Shown one piece after another: positions 25,450 through 34,352 of a DNA stretch of 46,104 nt. The DNA is from Eubacterium sp. (GTDB lineage Bacteria > Bacillota > Clostridia > Lachnospirales > Lachnospiraceae): NCBI GenBank assembly GCA_024698585.1, contig JAILRB010000025.1:1-46104 (forward strand), in the 5' to 3' direction. Below the pieces are notes generated by a model that saw only the letters and a program-made list of their open reading frames with translations, had not been told where the DNA came from and did no database searches. Position numbers and translations under genes: made by a program. Positions within the stretch are counted from its first letter, which is position 1. Every line of letters begins with the position of its first letter.

Positions 25450-26217
25450 CTACGATACGATAAACGTATTATATCCCATCATCCGAAGCGTCTGTTCCAG
25501 TTCCACTGCAGCATCCAGACTGGCGAAATCACCGATTCGCACTTTATAGAGTCCGTCCTCCATAACGATGTTTGCTTGAAATCCTTGATTCCTTAATTCA
25601 TAAGTCAACTGAATTGCCAGATTTCGGTTTCGAAACGCCCCAATCTGCACCGCATAATTCATCCCTCCATTGCCATAAATGCCCTGGCTTCCCAATGTAT
25701 CAATGATGGCGTCTGCAATTCCCTCCGCAATTTCATCAATGCTTCCATCGAATCGTTCATTGTCCTGATCCGAATTAATAAAACCGACTTCCACTAAAAC
25801 CGCCGGCATCTTTGTTCGACGAAGCACCACCAGATTCGGACGCTCCACCACTCCGAGATTTCTAAAGCCCAAAGCTTCCAGATTATCATTGATGTTTCTT
25901 GCCAACTGTGCCTTCATTCCGCTGTCATTGTAAACCAGAGTCTGAACCCCATCATAAGTATTTGCAGTAGGCGAGGAGTTTCTGTGAATGGAAACAAACA
26001 AGTTTGCTCCTGCCTGATTTGCCTTCGTTGCTTTCTCAAAGGGAGTATCATAAACATCTGTTGTTCTGGTATAGTCCACAGAAAATCCTGCATTGGACAA
26101 ATAGTTTCCCACCCGCATTGCCAGTGCCAGTGTGTCATCCTTTTCCTGTCGTCCATTATACACTGCGCCCGGATCACTACCTCCATGCCCTGCATCCACT
26201 ACGATTTTATATGCCAT
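25450..26217 (-). CDS. N-acetylmuramoyl-L-alanine amidase with SPOR domain
   Basis: 255 aa. Amidase_3 domain (residues 1-175) with zinc ligands His in VVDAGHGGSDPG, Glu of the NGRQEKDDTLAL segment, His in VSIHRNSS and the catalytic Glu in VLVEVGFINSDQD; it cuts the bond between muramic acid and the stem peptide. Residues about 185-255 form a SPOR domain (YAVQIGAFRNRNLAIQLTYE...) that binds glycan strands lacking stem peptides. There is no signal peptide, as in Bacillus CwlC, a sigma-K-dependent enzyme of mother-cell lysis. ATG 26217 follows AAGGTGG; an upstream GTG is inside the binding site. The sigma-K-like promoter upstream supports a late-sporulation role. Confidence 0.92.
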   Translation of the reverse strand: MAYKIVVDAGHGGSDPGAVYNGRQEKDDTLALAMRVGNYLSNAGFSVDYTRTTDVYDTPFEKATKANQAGANLFVSIHRNSSPTANTYDGVQTLVYNDSGMKAQLARNINDNLEALGFRNLGVVERPNLVVLRRTKMPAVLVEVGFINSDQDNERFDGSIDEIAEGIADAIIDTLGSQGIYGNGGMNYAVQIGAFRNRNLAIQLTYELRNQGFQANIVMEDGLYKVRIGDFASLDAAVELEQTLRMMGYNTFIVS

Positions 26218-26244
26218 TTCTTCCACCTTAAAATTTACTCACAT

Positions 26245-26271
26245 TATTATATGCATAGAAGCTTCTAAAGT
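26245..26271 (-). promoter_or_regulatory. Sigma-K-like promoter of the amidase gene
   Basis: AC (26270-26271), 16 bp, CATATAATA (26245-26253) on the minus strand matches the sigma-K pattern AC-N16/17-CATANNNTA. A TATAAT is contained within it, but no sigma-A -35 box is suitably placed. Confidence 0.5.
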
Positions 26272-26310
26272 TTCTCCGCAATCATCGAAACCACTACTCT
26301 ATCGTACAAA

Positions 26311-26344
26311 CAAAAAAAGAACACTGGTTCATCCAATGTTCTTT
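26311..26344 (-). terminator. Terminator of the lipoprotein gene
   Basis: AAGAACA-TGG pairs with CCA-TGTTCTT and is followed by seven T on the minus strand, 10 nt after the stop codon. Confidence 0.85.
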
Positions 26345-26354
26345 CCAATGTAGA

Positions 26355-26642
26355 TTAATCTTCTAAATCAGATTCCACTTCATCCACTTTTGTTTCGGCG
26401 TCATCAATGATATCACCCACAACACCGTCATCCTTACGATCTTTCTTTGTTTCTTCATCCGCTTCACGTTCTGTCGTCACTTCTTCCATGGTAGTTTCTT
26501 CTCTTGTTGTCTCTTCCAGTGTCGTCACTTCTTCAGTCGCCAAGGAATCTTCATCAGCTCCCTTGTCCATACCGCAAGCAACCAGACCAACGGATGCCAC
26601 AGTCAGCATCATAACCAGTAAAATATTTTTCATTGCTTTCAT
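26355..26642 (-). CDS. Small Thr/Glu-rich lipoprotein
   Basis: 95 aa. MKAMKNILLVMMLTVAS and the lipobox VGLVAC (Cys about 23) mark a lipoprotein. The mature part is almost entirely Glu, Thr, Asp and Lys, with repeated EETT/VTTxE blocks and an acidic C-terminal segment (DDAETKVDEVESDLED), so it is probably an unfolded surface tether. No family recognised. ATG 26642 follows GGAGG by 8 nt; earlier in-frame codons lie before the binding site. It lies 66 nt after dapB with no clear terminator between, so it may share the dapAB transcript. Confidence 0.7.
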   Translation of the reverse strand: MKAMKNILLVMMLTVASVGLVACGMDKGADEDSLATEEVTTLEETTREETTMEEVTTEREADEETKKDRKDDGVVGDIIDDAETKVDEVESDLED

Positions 26643-26708
26643 ATAATCATCCTCCAATTTTTCTTGGTTCGATTATAGTTTGTGCAATTTCAAAATTTTT
26701 ATTCAAAA

Positions 26709-27464
26709 TTAACCGATTACGTCAGACATATTGTAAAGACCTGCAGATTTTCCTGCAAGATATTTTGCAGCATCAATCGAACCTTTTGCAAAAACTGCTT
26801 TGGAATAAGCACGATGCTTGATTTCAATCACTTCATCAGTTCCTGCATAAATTACATCATGGTCACCAACAATAGTTCCACCACGCACTGCCGAAATACC
26901 GATTTCTTTTTTCTTTCTCTTTTCACGAACGGTACTTCTGTCGTATGTATAATCATATTCATTGTTTAATACCTGATTAATGCAATCAGCTAATGCAAGT
27001 GCTGTTCCACTTGGCGCATCTAATTTCAAATTATGATGTTTTTCAACAATTTCAATGTCAAAGCCTCTGTCCGCTAATACTTCTGTTGCCATCTGTAACA
27101 GCTTCATCAAAGTGTTAATTCCTAAAGACATATTCGCTGATTTCAGAACTGCAACTTTTTTGCTGGTTTCTTTAACTTTTTCCAACTGTTCTGCAGAAAG
27201 CCCTGTAGTACAAAGTACTACAGGAGTCTGGGTATCCACTGCGTAATCTAATAAATCATCTACAGCAGCTGCAACAGAGAAATCAATAATTGCATCTGCT
27301 TTTACTGTACATTCTTTAATGCTTTTAAATACCGGATACTCATTTTCCACGCCAGTGTAAGCATCTACACCGGCAACAATCTGAATGTCCGGATCTTCTG
27401 CAACAAGACCGGTAATAACTCTTCCCATATGTCCGTTACAGCCGTGCATAATAACGTTTACCAT
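26709..27464 (-). CDS. dapB: 4-hydroxy-tetrahydrodipicolinate reductase
   Basis: Second step of the lysine/diaminopimelate branch: NAD(P)H reduction of the DapA product. 251 aa. The N-terminal nucleotide-binding loop is IMHGCNGHMGRVI (residues about 5-17); the catalytic and substrate signature is VEKHHNLKLDAPSGTA (near 140-155). SAVRGGTIVGDHDVIYAG is also typical. ATG 27464 follows TGGAGGG by 6 nt. It lies 30 nt after dapA and is controlled through the lysine riboswitch upstream of dapA. Diaminopimelate from this route feeds peptidoglycan, and dipicolinate feeds spores. Confidence 0.97.
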   Translation of the reverse strand: MVNVIMHGCNGHMGRVITGLVAEDPDIQIVAGVDAYTGVENEYPVFKSIKECTVKADAIIDFSVAAAVDDLLDYAVDTQTPVVLCTTGLSAEQLEKVKETSKKVAVLKSANMSLGINTLMKLLQMATEVLADRGFDIEIVEKHHNLKLDAPSGTALALADCINQVLNNEYDYTYDRSTVREKRKKKEIGISAVRGGTIVGDHDVIYAGTDEVIEIKHRAYSKAVFAKGSIDAAKYLAGKSAGLYNMSDVIG

Positions 27465-27494
27465 TTCAAACCCTCCAAATCATATCTTTTGTTC

Positions 27495-28379
27495 TTATAA
27501 AATTCCGTAATCTTTCATTGCCTTTTCGAGTCTTGCTTTTCCGGCATCTGTCATTTCAGTCAATGGAGCACGAACAATTCCTGCATCATATCCGAGCATG
27601 TTCATTGCAGCCTTAACCGGAATTGGATTTACTTCACAGAATAATGCGCCACATAAATCAATGGCTTCTAACTGTAACTTTAGTGCTGTTTCCACATCCC
27701 CTGCTAAATAAGATGCAACCATGTCATGAACCTGCTTTGGTGCCACGTTAGACCATACAGAAATTACACCCTTTCCTCCTAAGGAAAGCAATGGAACGAC
27801 CTGATCGTCATTTCCTGAATAAATATCAAGACATCCATCAGCGATTGATGCAAGTTTTACTACCTGGCTGATGTTTCCTGAAGCTTCCTTAATTGCAACA
27901 ACATTCTTTACTTCTTTTGCAATTCTAACAGCAGTTTCCGGTAAGATGTTTGTACCTGTTCTGGATGGAACATTGTACATAATGATTGGAATATTTACCG
28001 CATCTGAAATTGCTTTGTAGTACTCATAAAGACCATCCTGAGTCGCTTTATTATAATATGGAGTCACACAGAGGAGTCCGTCTGCTCCCATTTCTTCTGC
28101 TTTCTTAGAAAGGTTTACTGCTTCTCTGGTACAGTTTGAACCAGTACCTGCAATCACTGGAACTCTTCCTGCAACCTTATCAATACAATACTTGATAGTA
28201 TCAAGGTGTTCCTGATCGCTCATAGTAGAAGCTTCCCCCGTTGTTCCACATACAATAATGGAATCTGTTCCTGCAGCAATCTGGTCTTCAATAATCTTAC
28301 CAAATGCCTCATAGTTAATACTTTCATCATCATTGAATGGTGTGATAATTGCTACACCTGCGCCTGTAAAAATAGACAT
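27495..28379 (-). CDS. dapA: 4-hydroxy-tetrahydrodipicolinate synthase
   Basis: Condenses pyruvate with aspartate semialdehyde, the committed step to diaminopimelate and lysine. 294 aa, (beta/alpha)8 aldolase fold. Seen: VCGTTGEASTM near residue 45, YNVPSRTGTN with the catalytic Tyr near 133, the Schiff-base Lys in VAIKEASGN near 161, and SGNDDQVVPLLSLGGKGVISV. ATG 28379 gives 8 nt to AGGAGG; an ATG six bases earlier is too close to the binding site. Followed by dapB. Preceded by an L-box riboswitch, so high lysine should end transcription early. Confidence 0.97.
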   Translation of the reverse strand: MSIFTGAGVAIITPFNDDESINYEAFGKIIEDQIAAGTDSIIVCGTTGEASTMSDQEHLDTIKYCIDKVAGRVPVIAGTGSNCTREAVNLSKKAEEMGADGLLCVTPYYNKATQDGLYEYYKAISDAVNIPIIMYNVPSRTGTNILPETAVRIAKEVKNVVAIKEASGNISQVVKLASIADGCLDIYSGNDDQVVPLLSLGGKGVISVWSNVAPKQVHDMVASYLAGDVETALKLQLEAIDLCGALFCEVNPIPVKAAMNMLGYDAGIVRAPLTEMTDAGKARLEKAMKDYGIL

Positions 28380-28464
28380 TTTCATATCCTCCTATAAAAT
28401 ATATTTATTTCATTAAACTTTAGTATTCTACTCTTTTCATCAGCACTTGTTCCTCTTTAGATAT

Positions 28465-28492
28465 AAAAAAGGGAGCTTTCAAAAAGCTCCCT
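28465..28492 (-). terminator. Riboswitch expression-platform terminator
   Basis: AGGGAGCTTT pairs with AAAGCTCCCT and is followed by six T on the minus strand, directly after the lysine aptamer. Confidence 0.88.
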
Positions 28493-28493
28493 A

Positions 28494-28680
28494 CAAGTCT
28501 CACTGCTTATAAGTAGCTCTCCATCTTTCGATGACAGTCATATGACTCTTAATCATATGCCCAGGATCAATGCTCCGCAACACTTTCACCTTCGGCGCTA
28601 AATCCTTTCAGAAATGTTCCTCTGCCCACGGAGGCATCCCATCTCGTACTCATAAGTAGCGCGACCTCTACTATCGTTTA
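28494..28680 (-). ncRNA. Lysine riboswitch (L-box)
   Basis: About 185 nt between promoter and dapA. It carries L-box hallmarks on the minus strand: GATAGTAGAGGTCGCG at the 5' side, AGTACGAGATGGGATG, GGATTTAGCGCCGAAGGTGA in the middle, GTTGCGGAGC, and the closing CAGTGAGACT pairing region. Family knowledge: lysine binding stabilises a fold that lets the following terminator form. Its position before dapA-dapB fits exactly. Together with its terminator it fills the 382-base gap before dapA. Confidence 0.93.
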
Positions 28681-28689
28681 ACTTTTATT

Positions 28690-28718
28690 ATCATAACATT
28701 GTCATTTTTGTCTGTCAA
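28690..28718 (-). promoter_or_regulatory. dapA promoter
   Basis: TTGACA (28713-28718), 17-bp spacer, TATGAT (28690-28695), just upstream of the riboswitch. Confidence 0.82.
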
Positions 28719-28761
28719 CACCTATATCTTATCCTATTCCGATAAGTCTGTATGTGACACA

Positions 28762-30012
28762 CTATTCTTTTACGACATCCTCTTTTTCATTGTCCGTCGG
28801 GGTGGAATATTTCGCATCTCCATATCCTTCCGGCATTCCCACCTTCATATACAGCTTTCCTAAGCTGGTAATATCTCCGGTATAATGATTAAACATAGCC
28901 GATGCACCATTTCGCCGGTCTGTCGTCTGGAATGAGAACCATGCGTAGCGTTCCACGTACTCTCTCTTATCTAATTCCGCAACAACCTTCTTCATATAGT
29001 GGCGCACGACTTTTCTTGCTCTTTCATCCACATCCGGAACACCGCTAATAGCAAATTCTGTAATCCAAATCGGTTTATGATACATCTCATAACTTTTATC
29101 AACCAATTCCAAGAAAGCATCAACACCTTCATCATCATACCAGTTCCAATAATGGTGAAGTGGTATAAAATCGAATTCCCATTTTTTTGCGTCCACTTTT
29201 TCCATAAATGGCTGGAACCAATCCTTAGACCAAGGTGGCAATAATGCCGTAGCCGGAGCACCTAATAGAACGTCTCCCTTATTGGCAAATACAGTCTCTA
29301 ATCCCTTCATAACCTCATCCACGGTTAGATTCGCCTGTTCTGCAAGGTCCGGTTCATTATATGCCAATACATAGGTGAAATCATAGGAATTAAATAACTG
29401 CATATTCCGATCATCAGACGGTCCGATAGTCCATAGCATCGGCACATAATCTAAATCCTGAAATGACGTCAGCTTAAACGGGAACATCGCCCAATTATAA
29501 TACCAGGAAACACCCCAATCCGTGGCATTTAAATTCATCGCCATGTCCTTATTCGTACAGAATCCTTTCTTATTCGTAAAGAATGTATTCACATCCGAAT
29601 AAAGCACCGAACCATTTCCCATATCCGCTTCCACATAAACAGTATGCTTCGTGACCTTTGTCGTGTAATAGGTACAGGTAGTCGTCTCACCATCGGTGGA
29701 TTCCACTAATTCATTATCCACGTAAACCTTATAACCTGATACCTTCCCCATTTCATCCGCAGGGTTCCATGTGATTTTTATCACACCACATGCCTTTAAC
29801 GAACCTGCAGCAGGAGAAACTACTGCGGTATTCTCCCACTGCTCCTTGTTCTCACGGATACTCTTCGTTTCTTTTTCCGAAGTTTCTTCCGCTGTTTTTT
29901 TTGTTGTTATTGCTCCCTTATTTCCGGAATCACGTTTTGCAAGGAAAACGCCTCCCACAACAGAAGCACAGCATATAACTAATGCTAAGATTAATATTAG
30001 TTTTTTCTTCAT
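28762..30012 (-). CDS. Membrane-anchored GH128-like glycoside hydrolase
   Basis: 416 aa. Residues 5-25 form an N-terminal membrane or signal segment (ILILALVICCASVVGGVFLA), then a Lys/Glu/Thr linker, an Ig/FN3-like domain (about 62-150), and a TIM-barrel catalytic domain resembling Asl1-like glycosyl hydrolases of family GH128, known endo-beta-1,3-glucanases. Predicted acid/base Glu in VLAYNEPDL (near 222) and nucleophile Glu in PIWITEFAIS (near 316); YVERYAWFSFQT is also family-typical. It lacks the basic C-terminal domain of its two paralogs. ATG 30012 starts one base after the upstream gene's stop codon with no good binding site, suggesting coupled translation. Substrate is inferred from the family. 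Confidence 0.8.
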   Translation of the reverse strand: MKKKLILILALVICCASVVGGVFLAKRDSGNKGAITTKKTAEETSEKETKSIRENKEQWENTAVVSPAAGSLKACGVIKITWNPADEMGKVSGYKVYVDNELVESTDGETTTCTYYTTKVTKHTVYVEADMGNGSVLYSDVNTFFTNKKGFCTNKDMAMNLNATDWGVSWYYNWAMFPFKLTSFQDLDYVPMLWTIGPSDDRNMQLFNSYDFTYVLAYNEPDLAEQANLTVDEVMKGLETVFANKGDVLLGAPATALLPPWSKDWFQPFMEKVDAKKWEFDFIPLHHYWNWYDDEGVDAFLELVDKSYEMYHKPIWITEFAISGVPDVDERARKVVRHYMKKVVAELDKREYVERYAWFSFQTTDRRNGASAMFNHYTGDITSLGKLYMKVGMPEGYGDAKYSTPTDNEKEDVVKE

Positions 30013-30013
30013 G

Positions 30014-31549
30014 TTATTTCGTTTTAACTTTCACTGGCATAATTTTACTCCAGCTATAGTATACCTTTTTACCAAGAATCGTTTTATACGCTCTTACCCT
30101 AACATAATATTTAATCTTTTTCAATTTCTTTTTCTTAATTTGTTTCTTTTGCTTCTTAGAAAATTTAACTTTGATACTTGCTGCAGTTTTAGTCACATTC
30201 TTTGACTTTGCACCAGTCATTTTTTTGCTTGTTCCAAACTGAATTTGATATCCAATGGCTCTTTTCACCGGCTTAATGTCATATTTGAACGCTTTTTTCT
30301 TTGCCGTAACATTGTATAAGGATGTTGGCATTGCACTGACGCATCCTGCAATAGAAGTGTTTACATTTGAAGAAGATGCTACACCATAAGTAGTTGCCTT
30401 ATATCCCGATGGATTTCCAATCTGTGCATAGATTTTCCCGATATTCGTTAATGCTCCTGTCTTGTAATCATAAAGAGCAGATGAACTGGCATCATTTCCC
30501 TTTAAATTAGGAACAAACCAAGCGTATCTTTCCACATAACTTCTTTCATTCAAACCTTTACATACTGTTTTCAGAAATTCTTCTGCTTTCGCTCTTTCCT
30601 TCTGGTTTGCATCGCCTTTTAACCAAAGCGCAAATTCGGTAATCCAGATAGGTTTTTTATATGTACTATAGGTCTCATCAATTAACATCAAAAATTCTTT
30701 TGCTGTCGTAGCATTATAGTTTTCATAATATTTATGTACAGATACAAATGTAGTTGCAGCCTTATCAGAAACAGATAAAGTATTCCAGTATTCCTTCCAC
30801 CATTTTGATTCCACCAATGGACTTGCAGTAGAAATTGCAGGGGAACCTAGTCTGATGTCATTTTTGTTCGGCACAAAGTAATTGGTCCATCTGGAAGCAG
30901 CAACTCTTGCTGAAATATTAGATTCAAATGATAAATCTGGTTCATTGAATCCGAGAATATACTTATATCCCTGTGCTTTGACTCTGGAGAAAATACTTCC
31001 GAATTCTTCGTTTGGCTCTCCATAAATCATTGGAACGAAATCCAATCCATAGAATTTTTTGTTCTTATACTTTAATTCTTCAAAGGATTTTGTTCCCCAG
31101 TCATAATACCAACCAAGATTCAATGCGGCAGGATCAACGGCCTCACCCATATCTTTGGTATTAACTCCTAAACCTTTTTTCGTAACATAGAAAGTTCTCG
31201 TATCTGTCTGAACGGTGGAACCATCTTTTAATTTAGCAACAATGTATACAGTATGTGTACTTACTGAAACAGTGTACATTTCCGCAGACAATACTTCCGC
31301 TGATGAAGCGTTTACAGTCTTTAATGCTTTGTTGTCAACGTATACTGTGTAAGATGATACATTATCTAAGTCATTATTCCACCTAATGTCAATATATCCG
31401 GCACCGATTAATTTTCCTTCGCCAGGTGCAATAATTGCTGATGCTTTCCATGCATCTGCTGTTTCCGCTTTCACAATAGAAACGTTTCCAATTGATAACG
31501 AAGTAACAAATAAAGCCACTGTCATTAAAAATGATAAAATCTTTTTCAT
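30014..31549 (-). CDS. Secreted GH128-like glycoside hydrolase with basic FN3 tail
   Basis: 511 aa. Signal peptide (ILSFLMTVALFVTSLSIGNVSIVKA), an Ig/FN3-like domain (about 35-125), a GH128-like barrel (about 130-390) with acid/base Glu in ILGFNEPDLS (near 201) and nucleophile in IWITEFALW (near 303), then a Lys-rich FN3-like domain ending in YSWSKIMPVKVKTK. The overall order matches the paralog at 34484-36250. Two adjacent ATG codons; the second (31549) is preferred because it lies 6 nt from GGAGG. The gene is followed one base later by the third paralog. Predicted to act outside the cell on beta-1,3-glucan; substrate unproven. Confidence 0.82.
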   Translation of the reverse strand: MKKILSFLMTVALFVTSLSIGNVSIVKAETADAWKASAIIAPGEGKLIGAGYIDIRWNNDLDNVSSYTVYVDNKALKTVNASSAEVLSAEMYTVSVSTHTVYIVAKLKDGSTVQTDTRTFYVTKKGLGVNTKDMGEAVDPAALNLGWYYDWGTKSFEELKYKNKKFYGLDFVPMIYGEPNEEFGSIFSRVKAQGYKYILGFNEPDLSFESNISARVAASRWTNYFVPNKNDIRLGSPAISTASPLVESKWWKEYWNTLSVSDKAATTFVSVHKYYENYNATTAKEFLMLIDETYSTYKKPIWITEFALWLKGDANQKERAKAEEFLKTVCKGLNERSYVERYAWFVPNLKGNDASSSALYDYKTGALTNIGKIYAQIGNPSGYKATTYGVASSSNVNTSIAGCVSAMPTSLYNVTAKKKAFKYDIKPVKRAIGYQIQFGTSKKMTGAKSKNVTKTAASIKVKFSKKQKKQIKKKKLKKIKYYVRVRAYKTILGKKVYYSWSKIMPVKVKTK

Positions 31550-31576
31550 CATAAACCTCCAACCATACTTTTAATA

Positions 31577-31632
31577 ACTGAAAAAGGTAGAACTCATTAT
31601 ATGAGCTCATATAACCCGTTCTACCCTTTTTC
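31577..31632. terminator. Bidirectional-type terminator with internal palindrome
   Basis: AAAAAGGTAGAAC pairs with GTTCTACC-TTTTT across the element; inside it lies the perfect palindrome TTATATGAGCTCATATAA. It has A- and T-runs on both sides. It serves as terminator for the carbohydrate-binding protein gene to its right on the minus strand. Confidence 0.75.
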
Positions 31633-31651
31633 AATCATTTCAATAATCTAA

Positions 31652-33013
31652 TTATTTAACTACTGCAATCTTCTTTTTAGACCATTTTCCGTAAACTCTG
31701 TTTCCCAAAGAATCTAAGTTATATCCTCTAACCTGAATGTAGATAAATGATCCTGATTTTAATTTCTTAATTGTATATGCAGTCTTTGTTGTTGACTTAG
31801 ACTTAGCACGCTTCATACTCTTCTTTGAAGAATACTTAATCTGATATCCAACAGCATTCGCTGCCTTCTTTACAGTAACTTTCATTTTCTTCTTAGAAGG
31901 ACTCTTCGCTGAAGAAATCTTGACTTTTTTTGGTTTCTTAGTCTTTACATAATGAGCAGCTAATGTGATATCTTTATTAACTGCAGCGCCGAAATTATAC
32001 TTTGCTCCATTTAATGTATAACAATCAATTGTGTATTTCTTCTTTCCGAGCTTAGAAGCAATGGAAGAATTTACAGATGCTCTAGAACCACCATTAACAT
32101 ATGATGCATAAGACTTTCCATTTCCTGTATATGTAACTTTATACTGATTTCCTGCAACAATCTTAAAATCAGATACAGATACATATCCAGACATAGCTAC
32201 CTCATCTGGGTACGAAACCTGTCTAGCACCTAAAGCAAACATAATTCCCATATAGTCGCTGCCATATTTTGCTGGAATTGTAACATTTGCAGTTATTGTC
32301 TTCCATTCATCCTTAGATGAATCTAATTCAATCATTCCTGCTGTAGTAGCACCGGTTACAGAATCAAGGTCAACTGCTGGACCACCCTTTGAAACGGTGT
32401 CATAAAGTTTGAATGAAATATGCTTGATATAATTATCTTCTTCAACTTCTTTACCGTTTACCTTTACCACATCGCCATTTTCGTCAACAACTTTCTTCTT
32501 TCCCTTTAATGTACTCTTAATCTTGAATGATACTGTATACTTACGTCCTTTTTCAATGGAAACACCGTTTCCTAATAACTGTACAGTCATTCCCCAAGGA
32601 TTATCAGCTACTAAATTTCCATTATAGTATTCTCCATCCCATCCTGTATTCTTAGCATAGAAATCAAATCCTGAAGCTGTAGGAGCCGCACTAAAATATC
32701 CCTGTGTATAACTTTCATAACCATCTGCTTCTCTAACAAGAGCATTATATTCTGTCTGATCAATTTTACCAGCTTCAAAATCAGCTAAAGCTGCAGCTTT
32801 AGCTTTCTTAATTTCTTCCTGAAGAGCAATATGCCATTCTGTATCTGCCTTTCCATTTAAATCATCTCTTACTGAAAAGCTGTCCCAAGACACCTTGCTC
32901 GCTATGTTTGAACCATTTGCCGCATGTGCTGCTGATACAATGTTTGCTGCACCAATAACCATAGTCAGAGACAAGGCAACTGCAGTAACTTTTTTCATAA
33001 AATTCTTTCTCAC
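31652..33013 (-). CDS. Secreted carbohydrate-binding-like protein with basic FN3 tail
   Basis: 453 aa starting at GTG 33013, which lies 8 nt after AGGAGG; an ATG 15 nt further in is less well placed. Signal peptide (VTAVALSLTMVIGAANIVSA), a charged helical stretch (ALQEEIKKAKAAALADFEAG), a jelly-roll-like CBM4/9-type domain (about 90-290: KNTGWDGEY...NPWGMTVQLL...KGRKYTVSFKIKS), a short beta-repeat segment like InlB/Flg_new repeats (KYNFGAAVNKDITLAAHYV), and a Lys-rich FN3-like domain ending YGKWSKKKIAVVK. No catalytic motif seen. It probably binds polysaccharide at the cell surface; the glycan is unknown. Confidence 0.75.
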   Translation of the reverse strand: MRKNFMKKVTAVALSLTMVIGAANIVSAAHAANGSNIASKVSWDSFSVRDDLNGKADTEWHIALQEEIKKAKAAALADFEAGKIDQTEYNALVREADGYESYTQGYFSAAPTASGFDFYAKNTGWDGEYYNGNLVADNPWGMTVQLLGNGVSIEKGRKYTVSFKIKSTLKGKKKVVDENGDVVKVNGKEVEEDNYIKHISFKLYDTVSKGGPAVDLDSVTGATTAGMIELDSSKDEWKTITANVTIPAKYGSDYMGIMFALGARQVSYPDEVAMSGYVSVSDFKIVAGNQYKVTYTGNGKSYASYVNGGSRASVNSSIASKLGKKKYTIDCYTLNGAKYNFGAAVNKDITLAAHYVKTKKPKKVKISSAKSPSKKKMKVTVKKAANAVGYQIKYSSKKSMKRAKSKSTTKTAYTIKKLKSGSFIYIQVRGYNLDSLGNRVYGKWSKKKIAVVK

Positions 33014-33048
33014 TTTAACATCCTCCTGATTTATTGACTTGTAAACAT

Positions 33049-33075
33049 TTGCCCAATGCATTACGCATTGGGCAA
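33049..33075. repeat. Perfect intergenic inverted repeat
   Basis: TTGCCCAATGC (33049-33059) and its exact reverse complement (33065-33075) with a 5-nt loop, between the two carbohydrate-binding protein genes. It has no T-run, so it is more likely an mRNA processing or stability element than a strong terminator. Confidence 0.75.
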
Positions 33076-33102
33076 CGTCATCTTTCTTTTATCAAAGAAC
33101 AA

Positions 33103-34257
33103 TTATTTCTTGATTTTAACCTTTACTGTCTTACTATACTTTCCTGCTTTGTATCCGTTTGCTGCTGCTGCACGAACTTTAATCTTATAAGTCTTACCCT
33201 TCTTAAGTCCCTTCTTAACTACATACTTCTTAGCACCAGCTTTAGATGTGTAAGTTTTCTTTCCAACTTTAATCTGGTACTTCTTAGCACCAGTAACTTT
33301 CTTCCAAGAAACAGTAACTTTACCCTTCTTGTTGTTCTTAGCCTTAACACCCTTAACCTGTGCAAAAGTCTTGCTTACAGGCTTAACAACTGGCTTAGTA
33401 GTCTGAGGTGCAGAAGTTGCCTTTTCTGTAGTAGTTTCAGGATTTGTCCAAGGTGTTGGGTCTGTTGAAACCGGAACCTTGTTTCCAAGATCTACTACTG
33501 TGAAATCACTGAAGATAACTGTACCATTCCAGTTATTTTCTGTGTCTGCACCAACAATATCTGAGATATCATTTCCAGCAAAATCTTCAAATGCATCAAA
33601 CGCACCAAGCATGATATCTGTAGAGATTTCTGATGCTGAAACCCAGTTGGCAAATACAAAAGTAAATGTCTTTTCTGCTGTTCCAAGTGCAATTGTCTGC
33701 TGTGCAGGAGTTGTCATATCTTCATCTACATATACAGTATCTTCACCCATTGGAGTTGTTCCTTCTACGTTACATCCAAATGCGATATAAGCTAATTTCT
33801 TCTTAGAAGCTTTAGCCTTAAATGTTACCTTATATGCATGTCCAGCTTCTGCCTCAATTTTATTAATAGCCTGAACAGACCATGGATTAATTCTGTTTGC
33901 TGAATAACCTGTTACGTCTTTCCACATACAATCCCAACCAGTATTTTCAATACTCATTGTGAAACCATTAGATGCCTGTGTAGCTGTCTGTTCCTGATTA
34001 GAAGAACCATCGCCACGCTTCCATCCGGTAAGCTGTTCATTTGTTCCTGCCATTGTTACATCATTAATATAACCTACGTTACCCCATTCTGTTTCCTGAG
34101 CGTTAGCATAAACACCAGCCTGTGAAAATGTCCATGTACCTGTTACCGGAACAGAATCACCTTTTACTGACTGTGTAGCACTGAAACCTGTTGCCAAGCT
34201 TGCTACTAAAGCTGCTGTAGTAGCACCTGCTAAAAACGTTTTAAAAATTTTTCTCAT
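33103..34257 (-). CDS. Secreted carbohydrate-binding-like protein with basic FN3 tail
   Basis: 384 aa. Signal peptide (IFKTFLAGATTAALVASLATGFSA), a CBM4/9-like jelly-roll (about 30-255) with IENTGWDCMWKD, RINPWSVQ and EAGHAYKVTFKAKASKKK, matching the paralogs at 31652 and 37249, a Thr/Pro linker (NPETTTEKATSAPQTTKPV), then a Lys-rich FN3-like domain ending GKYSKTVKVKIKK. No catalytic residues identified. ATG 34257 lies 8 nt after GAGGAGG; an earlier in-frame ATG at 34293 precedes the binding site. Good promoter at 34324-34352. Very Lys-rich at its C-terminus, so probably held on the anionic wall by charge. Confidence 0.75.
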   Translation of the reverse strand: MRKIFKTFLAGATTAALVASLATGFSATQSVKGDSVPVTGTWTFSQAGVYANAQETEWGNVGYINDVTMAGTNEQLTGWKRGDGSSNQEQTATQASNGFTMSIENTGWDCMWKDVTGYSANRINPWSVQAINKIEAEAGHAYKVTFKAKASKKKLAYIAFGCNVEGTTPMGEDTVYVDEDMTTPAQQTIALGTAEKTFTFVFANWVSASEISTDIMLGAFDAFEDFAGNDISDIVGADTENNWNGTVIFSDFTVVDLGNKVPVSTDPTPWTNPETTTEKATSAPQTTKPVVKPVSKTFAQVKGVKAKNNKKGKVTVSWKKVTGAKKYQIKVGKKTYTSKAGAKKYVVKKGLKKGKTYKIKVRAAAANGYKAGKYSKTVKVKIKK

Positions 34258-34323
34258 TTTCAAATCTCCTCCTCTTAAATGAATGTTTTTCATTAAAACA
34301 CAATCTTTTTTTAGCTAAGACCA

Positions 34324-34352
34324 ATTGTATCATAAACGTTTTTATTTTACAA
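34324..34352 (-). promoter_or_regulatory. Promoter of the carbohydrate-binding protein gene
   Basis: TTGTAA (34347-34352), 17-bp spacer, TACAAT (34324-34329) on the minus strand. Confidence 0.65.
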
